Source of the DNA: Ampelocalamus luodianensis
Taxonomy: Eukaryota; Streptophyta; Magnoliopsida; Poales; Poaceae
NCBI GenBank assembly: GCA_036346255.1
Contig: CM070622.1
Coordinates: forward strand, 31,212,751 to 31,276,750
Direction: 5' to 3'
DNA length: 64,000 nt
The notes beneath the pieces were generated by a model. That model saw nothing but the letters and a program-made list of their open reading frames with translations. It was not told where the DNA came from and did no database searches. A program made the translations under genes and the position numbers. Shown in pieces: positions 1-11,489 of the stretch (position 1 is the first letter of the stretch; every line of letters starts with the position of its first letter).

Positions 1-2401
1 AATTGACCAAGGCAAGACTTCCATTTTCTAACTAGATCACAAAGATTATCATTCCCATCACATAGTCCACCATATCACATGCTTCCACCACTTGCCCGGT
101 CAAATCCTTTACCACCCGATTCGTTTTAGTGCAACACATGCCATCACGAAGTAATAACACATAGCACACGCTTTTACACAAAGTTCCATAGTCACTTAGT
201 CACATTTAATAATTGCAACTTTCATGAGATGTGAGACTCGTAGCATGGCTAAGCAATCTACTGTACTAACCAACCCACGTTGGTAATACCATAGCACCAA
301 CTAAATATGAACCAATCTAGGGTGACAAAAGATTATGACATACAATAAACAAAGTGGGTATAACAAATTGGATTAATAGCTAAACCCAAAAGCATTTAAA
401 TAAATACTTAAAGTAAATGCAATAATTTAAATCAAAGTAATTTTAAAAGCTGGATTCAATATGATCAAAGGTATAACTTGCCTTGCTATAGCAATGATGA
501 TCTTATTTTATCTTCAATCTTCTACTTGCTTGATCTTGACTCCTTGGACGACTCGGGACTTCTGCTGCCTAACGAGAAGAAAGCGTAAAACAAACTAAAT
601 TCAAAAGACAAATCAAATAAACTCCAAATTGAAATTGAATGGTACTGGAAGGTAGATATTGAATTTAGATGAATTTAGAAACTTGAATGAGTTCAATCGG
701 AATTCGGATGAAGAAGATATGGCTTTTGGAAGATTGGAATTCACATGAAATGATGAAAAAGCTCTACGGAATATTCTCAGAATATTCTATTCCGAAAATA
801 TTAGATAAAGAATGAGTGTATGATAGGTGGGACCGACTGGTATTTATGAATTTCTAGAATTAAAATAATTCCAGAAATAAGGTAGAGAGAGTGACAAGTG
901 GGACCAATAAGATAAAAGGATGTTCAAGAATTAAAATAATTCCCGAAAATAGAATTAGGGGTTGACATGTGGGCCACTAGTCTATGGACCAGGTCCACAG
1001 AGATATGCTAGTCCACGGTGGACCAAGCTCATGAATAGGGTTTGACCAAGATTGACTGACATGCGGGACCTGCATGTAAGAGAGATAAATAATTAGTATT
1101 TTAATTAGGAGGATGACCTGTGGGGTCTACATGTAAGTGAGAGAAGATATTTATTTTCTTGCATGACATAGAGAAAGAAAGAATCAACTGAGAAGCATGC
1201 ATTGAAGAAATACTACATGCAAAGGTTTACAAAGAACAGATGATGGATCTCAAAAGGCTGCACATTGGTCTAGGCTCAGTAGAAGAATCATAGAACAGGT
1301 CTTCATAACTTGATCTTGTGGCATGGAATTGGTAAGCAAAAACAATAGAAAAGAATTAAGAGAAGGATCACAGAGATATGCTTGCACTTGAATTATTGGC
1401 TTGGTTGGATGGCAAGGAACCATACAACAGAGAATCAACGAACTAGATAACACCATCCAAAAGGAAGCTACGTTCTGGACAATCAACTAATGAAGCAATA
1501 GATGAAACGCTACAGGAACAGAAACTACAGGAGCAACACATGAACGCAACAAGAAGAAACGCACGTACAGTATACATGCATGAATAGTGCGTGCGGGGTG
1601 GCCGGCGGCCGGAGGCGACGTAGCAGCGGCGAAGGGGCAAAACGGAAAGGAAACGACGAGCCGGACGCGATGGCGCGGTCGGATTTTGGAAAAACTCACC
1701 GAGAAAGCGAGGAACGCGATGAACACGGTTTGGCTTTAATGGCCGACGGTGCTCCGGCGATCTTCGGGCGAAGTGGATGGAACCATGACGTAGAGGGCGA
1801 CGACGCGAAGCCAACGCCGCAGACGGTTCGGCCAACGGACGTCGGACGAAGGCGCAGTTCGCCGGAGAAGACTTTTGGTTGGAGCTCGGTTTTTTGGAGA
1901 TTGCGACGAAATTAGATCGGTTTGGAGGAAACCAATTCAGGGGATTGGAAGAGGGGATCAACACGGACGCGTGAGCGCAAACGGCTCGCATTTATATGCA
2001 CCGTAGAGAAAGATATGGAAGTTTGAATATTTCAGTTGTACGCGTACACGGAACGAACTCGTTCTGGAAGATGAACAGTGCTCGCGATTTACTGTAGCAT
2101 CGGCAGGAGAGAGAAAATCTGGATTTTCGGAATTAAAAGAAATCCCAAAAATCAAGGAGGTCAAATAAAATAGCAAACAAATCCAGAAAAATCTCAGAAA
2201 ATACCCAAAAATTCCTTGAAACACAAGGAAGCCAAATAACACAGGTTTTTATTTAATTCACGTTTATATTAGTCAAATTAAATATTTTTAATTTAGGAAA
2301 ATTCCAATTAAGCTTTATTAATTCAAATAAAATTGGTGAAATTTTCCAGGGACCTAAACTACTCAAAAGATTTTTGAAAAGCCAAATTTTGGGACGTTAC
2401 A
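1..2401 (-). mobile_element. Gypsy-like LTR, partial
   Basis: The right edge, read on the minus strand, starts TGTAACGTCCC at 2401, a usual start for plant Gypsy LTRs. A TATA-like ATATAAAT on the minus strand near 1990-2000 would be its promoter. The other end lies before base 1, so whether this is a solo LTR or one end of a full element cannot be told. Blocks at about 360-760 and 960-1050 resemble 30480-30790 and 30950-31000 of the LTR at 29030-31800 (matching phrases around GTCCACGGTGGACC and GAATTTAGA). Open frames in the GC-rich part at 1440-1990 have no recognisable domain and are taken as chance. The family assignment is inference. Confidence 0.55.
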
Positions 2402-3029
2402 GATAGACACTTAAAGATGTTACCAAAAACTAAGCCCAAAAAAATAAAATACCAGCTCATGTCACGGTTTGAATTGGCGACAGGTCTCTACCGCCATTTG
2501 GAATAGCAGGAGGGACCTTTGCCACTGTATTGCTGGCAATAGGGTTCTGGTCACCATTTGGAATGGCGGTAGGGCTCCTATCGCCAATCCAAATGGCGAC
2601 AGACTTGGCGACATAAGCCCATTTTTGTAATTTTATTGAACTGGAATTTATTTATGTAATTCCATTTTTAAAATGTATTATTTTAAAAAATTATGATCTT
2701 ATGCATGATGGTATATTCTTGATTCATAGCCGAGGGGGAGTTAAGGAGGTGTGGGTGGGATGGGCTGATGGGGTGCAAACATGACACATCTAGCACAACT
2801 AAGAGTGCGTGTGTGTATACTAGATTTTTGCCAAAAAAATTAGGTGTTCAACTGAACACTCATTAACGCAGGTGGGTCCGCCCCTGGATTAGACAGTGAA
2901 TGCAATAATTTCGCAAGAAATGAACACTCTCCAAGATTCCTTCGAATCGTCCAATCAAATGGCCCTAAAATAACTTGTCCTTGGACTGATGCATGTAGAA
3001 GCTAACCAATGAATAACTATTTGGGTATG
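2402..3029. other. Intergenic, with short inverted repeats
   Basis: No gene seen. Positions 2465-2610 hold several copies of a short motif in both orientations (ATGGCGGTAGGG, TGGCGACAG, CGCCATTTGGAATGG), which looks like a degenerate repeat cluster from an old transposon. The rest is AT-rich without clear structure. Confidence 0.4.
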
Positions 3030-3034
3030 TTTGC

Positions 3035-3545
3035 TATTGAGATAGGGTGACTCGTAACCTATCCTACTAATACTTGAATAGGTATGCTACAATGATTCTT
3101 ATATGAATCCTAATATGATTAGGATTCCCACTTCTCTCACGAGGAGATCTAGGGGGCACTATATAAAGCCATGAGGGGTGATCATGGAGAACCTAAACCA
3201 CAAACCAACTCATTCAAAGCAAGAGGCGAACGAGAGAATTAGAGGCTATGTTATTCTTTAGTACTTGATTCTTATATAGGACAAGGATCCGATGGTCCTA
3301 AAAGATTCGAGAGGGTTGTGAAAGAGCGCCAATCCCTTGTACTATTTTGAGGTCGTGCTTAATGGATTTGTAGTTGGCTTCGCCAAATTTTTCTCTTGTC
3401 GTGGTTATTTTATCGTCATTATCTCGATTCTTTACAAGATTAATCTATTTCATTCTTGATTTTATGCACGCTCGTGCCATGTCCCACAAGCTCTGATCTG
3501 ATTTGGGGGTTGTTGCGTATAAAGAGGGGTATTAGAGTACAACAA
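3035..3545 (+). repeat. 5' LTR of Copia element
   Basis: Aligns over its whole length with 13000-13474. It starts TATTGAGATAG where the 3' copy has TGTGAGATAG. A TATA-like ACTATATAAAG lies near 3160, and the same motif occurs in the 3' copy near 13121. Confidence 0.85.
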
Positions 3546-3546
3546 G

Positions 3547-3560
3547 TGGTATCAAAGCCG
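3547..3560 (+). other. Primer-binding site, Met-tRNA type
   Basis: TGGTATCAAAGCC lies two bases after the 5' LTR. It matches the usual Copia site complementary to the 3' end of initiator Met-tRNA (TGGTATCAGAGC) with one change. Confidence 0.8.
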
Positions 3561-3714
3561 AGGTCGGATTAATCTGATTTGTGAGATAGACAGCAAAACG
3601 TTAGGAAGAAGAAAAAAATCAAGATCGATGTCTATGATGTGGAGTCAAGTGGCAAAATTTGACGACGAATAAATTTTCAGTGTGTGGTGAAGGATGTTCT
3701 CGTCCAACAAAGAT
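3561..3714 (+). pseudogene. Copia gag, 5' fragment before the CACTA insertion
   Basis: Short leader and the start of a gag-like frame, including residues like SQVAKFD near 3640-3665, followed by stops. The frame is cut by the CACTA terminus at 3715 and resumes at about 11490. Confidence 0.5.
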
Positions 3715-3729
3715 CACTACTACAAAATA

Positions 3730-3950
3730 GGCAATAGAAGACGGCTCATCACAGATGGTTCCTTTGGAACCGTCTGTGTTAAACCTTATGTGATATGGAA
3801 CTAACACAAACGATTTTTTAATAGAACCGTCTGTGATAATCTCATCCATCACACATGGTTGTTTTTAAGAACCATCTATAAATTATCACAAACGGTTCTA
3901 TTCAAAAACCGTCTGTGATAGTTCCATATCACACACGGTTCTTATGCTAG
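3730..3950 (+). repeat. Left subterminal satellite of CACTA
   Basis: About six direct and inverted copies of a roughly 12-bp unit (ACGGTT...AACCGTCTGTG). They end just before a region containing TATAAATAG at about 3954, which may be the transposase promoter. Confidence 0.8.
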
Positions 3951-4284
3951 TATTATAAATAGCTGGTCCTGACAGATCCCCCTACCCATTCCGTTTGAGC
4001 CTCCACCCCTTTGCCTCCTCCCCCCATTGTGCCACCTTAGAGAGGAAGGAAGAAGGCAGGGAGGAGAAGGAAAGGAGGAAGCTAAAGAGAGGAGGAAGAA
4101 AGAGGGAGGAGGATCTCATGGGATATTTGGGATTTTCATCGTGATCTCTGAGGGTAACGATCTGTAACCCTTTATATTTGCTCTAGGTTAATCGCTAATC
4201 AATTTTAATATGTTTGGTCCATAGGAAGAGTACTTGTGGCTTATTAATATAATTTAACACTAATTTGTTACGTGCGTAGCGTAG

Positions 4285-7200
4285 ATGGACTGAAACTGGA
4301 TGTACGGTGCGAACCGTGTGAGTGAAGAGTACATTAATAGAGTGTTTGCTTTTAGAAGAGCCGCCGAGCAGGATATGTTAAAGAATGAGATAAAATTTAT
4401 GTACTATCCGTGCATTGATTGTGGTAATATGAAAATGTTTAACAACCCGGTGCAAATCGAAGCACACTTGATTCGAAGGGGTTTCAAAAAAGGGTATACA
4501 TGTTGAACTAGTCATGGTGAAGAGCAAATTATACATGAAGTTAATAATGACGACATCGCAGGAAGTCAATGATATGCCGGATGTAGACTGTGCTTTTGAT
4601 GAGGATAGGTCACACGATGACAATCTGAATTAGATGCTACGCGATGTAAAGGGAACTATAGTGAGAGAGAGTTTTGTAAATTTGAGGGCTTAATGGAGAA
4701 CTCGAGGAAACCTTTATTCCTCGGCTGCAAGCCGGAATACACAAGGTTGTCAACCGTACTTGAATTGCTGAAATTGAAGGCAAGCAATGGTTGGTCCGAC
4801 AAAAGTTTCACGACGTTGTTAGGTCTCTTAGCAGACATCCTTCCAGAGGGAAACGTGTTGCCCAGCACCACCTACCAATCCAAGAAGGTTCTTTGTCCAT
4901 TGGGAATGGAAGTAGAAAGAATACATGCATGTCTGAACGATTGTATCCTATACCGTAAAGAGTATACAGACATGCATGTATATCCTGTGTGCAAAACATC
5001 ACGATACAAACGTAAGAATACGACTAAGGTGAAGCAAGAACCTCCTGCTAAGATGTTGTGGTATCTGCTTGTGATCCCACTTTTGAAGTGTTTATTTGCG
5101 AACCGAAAGGAGGCAAGATTACTGCATTGGCACTCGGAGGAGCGTAAGAAAGATGGAAAGTTAAGACACTGAGCTGATTCTACCTAGTGGAGAAACTTCG
5201 ATCGGAGCTTCGAAGAGTTCGGTGTGGAATCGAGGAACATAAGGTTAGGGTTGAGTATAGATAGAATGAATCCTTTCGGTAACATGAGCATCCGACATAG
5301 CACTTGGCCCGTGAACCTATGTGTGTACAAACTTTCTCCTTGGTTGTGTATGAAGCGGAAGTACATTTTAATGTCACTACTTATCCAAGGGCTGAAGCAA
5401 CCTGGGAACGATATTGATATGTACCTAGCACCATTGCTAGAAGATCTTGTGATACTGTGGAATGAAGGAGTACAAGTATGGGATGCGTACAAACGAGAGA
5501 ACTTCACTTTACACGTTATGTCGTTCTACACCATCAATGATTTTTCTACCCTTGGTAACCTGTCGAGATTCAGTACAAAAGGAGTCAAAGCCTGTCCGTG
5601 TTGCTTAGATGGTACAGAGAGTGTATGGTTGAACAACTCGCGTAAAACTATATATATGCGTCACCGTAAGTTCCTTCCCAGGATTCACCCATACCACAAG
5701 ATGAAGAAACAATTCAATGGAAATAAGGAGGACGGTTTAGCTCTAAGGTCTTTTAGAGGGAAAAAGGTCTATGATATGGTTAAGGATATCGATGTTGTGC
5801 TTGTGAAGGGACGTAAATTAAGGACCTGTCAGAAGAACATCTGAAAGAAGCGATCAATTTTTTGGGACTTGCCTTATTGGGAGAACTTAAAAGTTTACTA
5901 CTACATCGACGTCATGCATGTGGAGAAGAATGTATGTGATAGCTTGATTGGTCTCTTACTAAACATTAGTGGCAAAACAAAGGATGGTGTTAACGCAAGG
6001 CGTGACTTAGTTGATATGAACATAAAGACCGAGTTAGCAATGAAAAAGACCGATAAATGACGAATGTAGCTTCCCCCAGCTTGCTACACTTTGTCCATGG
6101 CCGAGAGAAATGACCTGTGCCAGAGCTTGCATGATGTGAAAATTCCGTCTGGTTACTTCGTCAGCATTAAGAAACTTGTTTCTATGGAAGATTTGAAATA
6201 AATTGGTATGAAGTTTCATGATTGTCATGTGCTGATGACACAACTGCTTCATGTTGCGATTAAGAGTATCTTATCGAACAAGGTCCGAGTGACAATCTTG
6301 AGTCTGTGTTATTTCTTTAACTTAATTGCTCAGAAGGTCATCGATCTGAAGGACTAGTTGCTCTGCAGGCCGAGGTGGTGATGACTCTATGTCATCTTGA
6401 GATGTATTTCCCTCTGTCATTTTTTGATATCATGGTCCATCTCATTGTTCACCTTATGAAAGAGATAAAGATATGCGGCCCTGTGTTCCTACGTCATATG
6501 TACCCATTCGAGAGGTATATGGGAATTCTCAAGTCCTACGTACGGAATCGATCTTGACTAGAGGGTAGCATCATCGAAGGTTATGCAACCGAAGAAGTCA
6601 TTGAGTTCTGCGTCGACTACATAGCTCAGGTGGAACCGATAGGTGTGCCTCTATCTCATCATGAGGGGAGATTGGAGGGTATCGGGACCATCGAAAGGAA
6701 AACAATCACTCCCGATCTGGATACGTATACTTAAGCCCATTTCACGGTCTTGCAACACATGACCCAAATATCCCCGTACATCGATGAGCACAAATACATG
6801 GTACGCCAACAGAATCTAGACCGGTCGGAGGTTTGGATCATGAGAAAGCATAACCGTCGGTTCGATGAATGGTTAAAGGTGCGATTCACTGGGATGTCAT
6901 CAAGTGATGATACACTGCTATGGTTGGCAAAAGAGCCACAATTTACAATTGTAACATGGCAAGGATACGACATAAATGGGTACACATTATATACAACAGC
7001 TTAGGATAGGAAGAGCATAGTCCAGAATAGCGGTGTCCTCATAGATGCGTTTCACGAGCAGCTCAATATCGTCGGGCCACGTGGGTTGAACTTCTATTAT
7101 GGGTTCGTAGAGGATATTTGGGAGCTCGACTACTTACTTTTCAAGATCCCCCTGTTTCCATGTCATTGGGTTAAACTTCTGCAGGATGTGAAGGTCGACA

Positions 7201-7292
7201 AGTACGACGTCACTACTGTGGACCTCAAACGTGTCGGATACAAGGATGAACCATCGTACTCGCTAAGCAAGTTCTTCAAGTTTTTTATGTAA
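4285..7292 (+). pseudogene. TNP2-like CACTA transposase, decayed
   Basis: A series of plus-strand frames together match the TNP2 transposase of En/Spm elements. The N-terminal segment at 4300-4506 has the cysteine pattern CIDCGNMKMF and the block HLIRRGFKKGYTCW. The central part at 4693-5844 includes KVLCPLGMEVERIHACLNDC and CPCCLDG. At 5869-6060 the highly conserved block IDVMHVEKNVCDSLIG marks the catalytic core region. At 6480-7290 are remnants of the C-terminal DUF4218/DUF4216-like regions, with PFERYMG and SKFFKF. At least eight stops or frameshifts break it, the first at codon 3 after the ATG at 4285, so no functional transposase is expected. The assignment rests on remembered family motifs and is strong. 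Confidence 0.85.
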
Positions 7293-7847
7293 CGGACCTG
7301 GCAAATAAGAACCACCACGTAGTTATTTATGGAAAAGAAGCATTGTTGGAGTTGAAAATGTCGTGGATGAGGAAGAGTATAATCAATTTGACGAGTTGCC
7401 TCCTTTCGGAGATGGCATCAGGCTCGAGGAAGAACCCAGTGAGGAAGCTAGCTATATGCGCGTCGATCATCATGAAGGGCTATATTTTAATTAAGAATTT
7501 ATTCTATTGTAATTTGTTGTCAATGTGGACTTAATTGTAATGTGGAATGGTAATATTATGCACCTGTACAACCTATTTGCCTTATGTCCTAATGTGTCAA
7601 ATATGATGGACTGACTTGCCATGTGTTATGGACTTGTAATCTCTTATATATTTTGATGTCAATGTGGAATTATCATGTGTTAATGTGTTATGGACTTGTC
7701 ATCTTTGATTTTGCTGTCAATGTGGACTTCATTGTAATGTAGAATGGTAATATTATGCACCTGTACAACCTATTTATCTCATGACCTAATATGTCAAATA
7801 TGGACTTAATATCTCCCTTCTGTTGTATGGTTCATGTGCTTTGTCTG
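7293..7847 (+). other. AT-rich spacer with a direct repeat
   Basis: Decayed end of the transposase gene and 3' UTR-like sequence. It contains an imperfect direct repeat: the phrase AATGTGGAATGGTAATATTA and the following CACCTGTACAACCTATTT recur about 200 bases later (around 7540 and 7740). Confidence 0.4.
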
Positions 7848-7985
7848 ACATATCACAAACAGTTCTATTATGGAACCGTCTAGAATCGTCTGTGATATGG
7901 TAATATCACAGACGGTTCTATTATGGGACCGTCTGTGATTACTTCTCACAGATGGTTCCATAATAGAACCGTCTGTAATATCCCT
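7848..7985 (+). repeat. Internal block of CACTA satellite
   Basis: At least five copies of the terminal satellite (CACAGACGGTTC, GAACCGTCTGTGAT) lie in the middle of the element, just upstream of a region that looks like the 5' UTR of the second gene. This mirrors the left end, where the satellite precedes the transposase gene. Confidence 0.75.
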
Positions 7986-7999
7986 TTATTAAGTAGGGT

Positions 8000-8397
8000 A
8001 CCACTAGGGTTTTCCTCCTTACTCAACACTTCCCCTCCCAGCCTTACTCCTCACTCACCCATTCGCCTCCCCACCCGAGCGCACCAGACCTCCACGCCAC
8101 CGCCCGAAGCTTCCTCCTTGATGGCTGCCCTCGACATCGATGACGCCCGGTCGCCCCTTGCTTCGTCGCCAGCTCTGGCCACCCCTGACATCGACGATGC
8201 CCGGCTGCCCCCTACTTTGTCGCCAGCTCCGGCCCCCCTACTTCATCACTAGCTCTGGTCACCCCCTGCTACGTTGCCGATGCCTCCTCCTTCCCCTTCT
8301 CCCCGTCGCCAACACCTCCTCCTTCCCCTTCTCCCTGTCGTCGATGCCTCCTCCTTCCCCTTGTTGCTCCTCCTCCCCCACCACATTGCTTCAGTGA
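8000..8397 (+). other. GC-rich leader of second CACTA gene
   Basis: Proline/serine/alanine-rich coding-like sequence with near repeats (GACATCGATGACGCCCGG and GACATCGACGATGCCCGG about 40 bases apart). No domain is recognised. It probably represents a 5' UTR or low-complexity N-terminus. Confidence 0.35.
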
Positions 8398-9270
8398 GTA
8401 TTGCACCTCTGTGATAGTTCGACTAATCCTTGCACATATATTAGCGGTACTAGTTGATCTTCTTGATCTGTGATATTTTGATATGTGAGACTAGTTCTGG
8501 AGATATTGCAAATTATTAGTGGTTCTGTTATTGTTCTTTGATGAAATTAGACTTATACTGAAATTGGTTTGATAATTTAGTTTAGACCTGAGCTCTAATA
8601 GGTTTGTTAAATCAAGGTTGTTAAACAAAGTCTACTAGCTGACTAGATTGCTATGTTTGATGATCTGTTAACTGTGACCTCCTGTTAGCTGAAAGTGATT
8701 ATTGTTGTTTTATGTTTGAGATCCTCTTGACTATTTAGAGCTCAAGGCTTAAATTGATATTGCCAAATACTTTTAGTGAAGAGTATAGTCTGCAGTTTTG
8801 AGAAGGCAGAGTTTAAATACTTTTCAAACTCTACTTCTGAGAGCAACTTGAAATTCACTCAAATCTGAGCAATATGTTGATTTGTTTCATATACATGTGG
8901 TATATGTTTAGCATTTCATATACATGTGGTATGTGTACATCTCCTATTGGTCGATTTATGAATTGAATTACTGCTGTGCGTATGCCAATTATTGGTATTA
9001 TATGTATGTTATTTTACTATCCTTATGGAATTATTCTGTTAGTGTTTTTATTTATTCTGTTTATATAATTAATTTGTTTACAAGACAATTTTAGTTAATT
9101 GGTTGGGTAACTTCTATTTTTTTTGTATAAAATATGTTTCCAAGAGAAACTATCTTCAAAAATACCTCGTGGATATCAACTTGCAATCCATTTTATTTAA
9201 ACTCTCAACGTTTTGAATTCTGAAATTTTAGTTCATTGCGTATGTAACTTATATAGATAGCAAGTAAGCA
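8398..9270 (+). other. AT-rich intron-like region in CACTA
   Basis: A candidate donor follows GTGAGTATTGC at about 8395. Nothing coding is recognised until about 9273. It is probably an intron of the second CACTA gene. A short direct repeat of TTCATATACATGTGGTAT lies near 8890-8930. Confidence 0.35.
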
Positions 9271-9272
9271 AG

Positions 9273-10800
9273 ATGGTGTCTACACCGTCTTCGCTGATGT
9301 CGCCGAATGCGCTGGATCTCCGAGGAAAGTGGTACATAAGCAAGATGGCAAAGGAGTATTGAAATTGTCTGCGGGCCGAATGACCATCACAGAGGTCAGT
9401 GACATTGAGGTCCCTCTGAGTCTCAAGAAAGCAGCGACGAGATTTTGGACCATCTGCAGGATACTGGGAAGGGAACGATTCCCCATCACCACACCAAGTT
9501 GGAAGTCTCTAACGGGTGTACGGAGAGGTGAGCTGTGGACAGAAATTTTAAAATCGTTCACTATCCCAGAAGCAGACCAGGCACGCGTGGAATGGCAGGC
9601 GTTGCTCGCGATGGGATACATGTGGAGAAACTTCAAGAGCACGCTTGTCATGGAGTACGTGAACATGGGTCGACGCCCTTCACGAAGTATAAATTCTTGT
9701 CGCGGGATATATGGAACGCCTTTGTGCAGAGGAAGACAATGACTGAATTTCAGGAGCAAAGTGTAGCGCACAAGGCTCTCTAGGCCCTCAATGCCTCACT
9801 TCTACGATGCTGGACACTGTAAGTGTGTACAATCAAGTTCTACATTTATGTAATATCGATTAATATCACAACTCATTGCTTATATATAGATACATGATGA
9901 AAAATGCCCAGGAAAGGCGAGAACCGGTGGGTTTCATCGACCCATACGTGGTCTCTGAGCAAACCATCAACCAAGACACATCTTACATCGAGAAACACAT
10001 AACGACAGGATTGCTTGCTCAGGACGACAAGGACTGCATACTGGTGCCCTACAACCAGAAGTAAGTGCTTCACTACTTGCTATACAAATTTCATTTGTAC
10101 TTTATACGCAGCACGAACTTAGGTTTAATGACTATAGCGACATATGTGAGTAGGTACCACTGGATCCTTATAGTCATTATACCAAAGAGGAACAAGGTAA
10201 TATGCCTTGATTCCCTACTTAGCAAAACCCACGACTTCACTCTTGTGAAAGGACTACTCGACAATTATGCTCATTTCCTCCATACATTACTCTATTGTAG
10301 TCTTCCTTCGTTTGAAATGGTCGAGGATAACTTTTTGGAATCATGTAGGTCGTTCATCGCCTATGTTGTCGAGGAAAAGTCATACAAGGGATCAAGCACC
10401 ACACTGCAACATAGGACGCGATTTCTGGTACGTGCTACAACACAATAATCCTATATCATACTTCCTAATAATGCGTCTCAAACTGACTATACCTATATAT
10501 GTAACTCTTTTTTGCAGTGCCACCAGTAAAAACAAGAACAATGTGCATTCTATGTTTGCCATCATATGTAGCAAATCATGAGTGTTAAGTTGAAGGATCC
10601 CGAGGTTTGTCAATCTCGTAATAATTATTTTCTAATTATAAATTTAAATAATATGCTTACTACTTTATTCTTGCTAGCGACAGGGCTTGAACATAGATTT
10701 AGTTGCACTCATTATGAGAGAGATCTCGAAGGTTCGAAGAGCGCTCTGCAGCTTCATCAAGACGCAGATCATTAATGCCAACGGAGAGTTTCACTCCATC
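9273..10800 (+). pseudogene. CACTA second gene, Ulp1/C48 protease-like, decayed
   Basis: Exon-like frames at 9329-9742, about 9890-10064 and 10130-10450. The first has no recognised catalytic domain (it includes VPLSLKKAATRFWTICRILG). The next contains GFIDPYVVSEQTINQDTSYI and DCILVPYNQK. After an intron-like gap comes YHWILIVI followed by VICLDSLL. The order 'GFIDP..., then HW, then LDS' matches the His and Asp region of Ulp1-type cysteine proteases carried by many plant transposons. The catalytic Cys block (usually GxxCG near the C-terminus) is not clear. Several frames are needed, so the gene is probably dead. The role in transposition is unknown. Confidence 0.6.
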
Positions 10801-11039
10801 GACACCGCTAAACCACCTTCAAATAATTGATTCAATTGTAATTCACTTTGAGTAGTTGTAATTCAATTGTAACTCTAGCGACAATATTTGAACATATTCT
10901 TTTGTAATTGATTTTTAGTTGTAAATGATCACTTTGAGTTGTCAATAATTGATTCATCTGTGATGTATTTTCTGTCTGCTTTGTTTTCAGAGGGCATGGC
11001 TAACAATTTCTAAGGCTAGCCAAAATTCAAAAAAAATAG
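10801..11039. other. AT-rich 3' region of second CACTA gene
   Basis: Contains repeated short phrases such as TTGTAATTCA and CACTTTGAGT. No coding sequence is recognised. Confidence 0.35.
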
Positions 11040-11489
11040 TTAGACATAAAGAACTATCATAGACGGTTTTATTATTTAACCATCTATGATATGTCGGATA
11101 TCACAGACGGTTCCATTTACTAACCGTTTATGATATGCCAACTGTCACAGACAGTTCTATTCACTAACCGTCTGTGATATATCTACTATCACAGATAGTT
11201 CTATTCACTAACCATCTGTGATAGTAGATATAGCACAAACGATTAGTGAATAGAACCATCTATGACAATCGGCATATCACAGACGGTTAGTGAATATAAT
11301 TATCTGTGATAGTCGACATATCACAGACGATTAGTAAATAGAACCATCTGTGATATGACGACAATCACAAACGGCTCAAAAAACCATCTATGATACGCCT
11401 GTTATCACTAACATACAAATTCAGACGGATCAAAAACCGTCTGTGATGATGGTTCCGAACCGTTTGTTATGAGATTTTCTGTAGTAGTT
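11040..11489 (+). repeat. Right subterminal satellite, palindromic
   Basis: More than ten copies of the ACAGACGGTT / AACCGTCTGTGAT unit in alternating orientation. Around 11145-11345 the block as a whole is an imperfect palindrome: the phrase TCTATTCACTAACC on the left returns as GGTTAGTGAATAGA on the right. Confidence 0.8.

Larger units (their letters stand above)
3715..11489 (+). mobile_element. CACTA (En/Spm-like) DNA transposon
   Basis: The left end is CACTACTACAAAATAG. The right end is the inverse, TTTTCTGTAGTAGT, with its last base changed. Both ends and the middle carry copies of a subterminal satellite (ACAGACGGTT / AACCGTCTGTGAT), the known mark of rice CACTA elements and the expected binding site of the element's own DNA-binding protein. 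It encodes a TNP2-like transposase remnant and a second gene resembling Ulp1 proteases. The expected 3-bp target duplication is not clean (GAT on the left, GGT on the right). The element sits inside the gag of the Copia element. Confidence 0.85.

Noticed and set aside
1443..1991. 182-codon minus-strand frame
   Set aside because: Lies in the GC-rich part of the first LTR with cysteine/serine/arginine bias; no domain.
2820..2900. Possible fragment of a further LTR element (TTAGGTGTTCAACTGAACAC, GGTCCGCCCCTGG)
   Set aside because: Phrases look familiar from grass retrotransposons, but too short for a supported call.
11040..11480. CRISPR-like regular repeats
   Set aside because: Eukaryotic context, alternating orientation and no uniform spacers; these are CACTA subterminal repeats.
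3715..11489. Two tandem CACTA elements instead of one
   Set aside because: The internal satellite block at 7848-7985 has no recognisable terminal CACTA/TAGTG bases, so a single element is the simpler reading.
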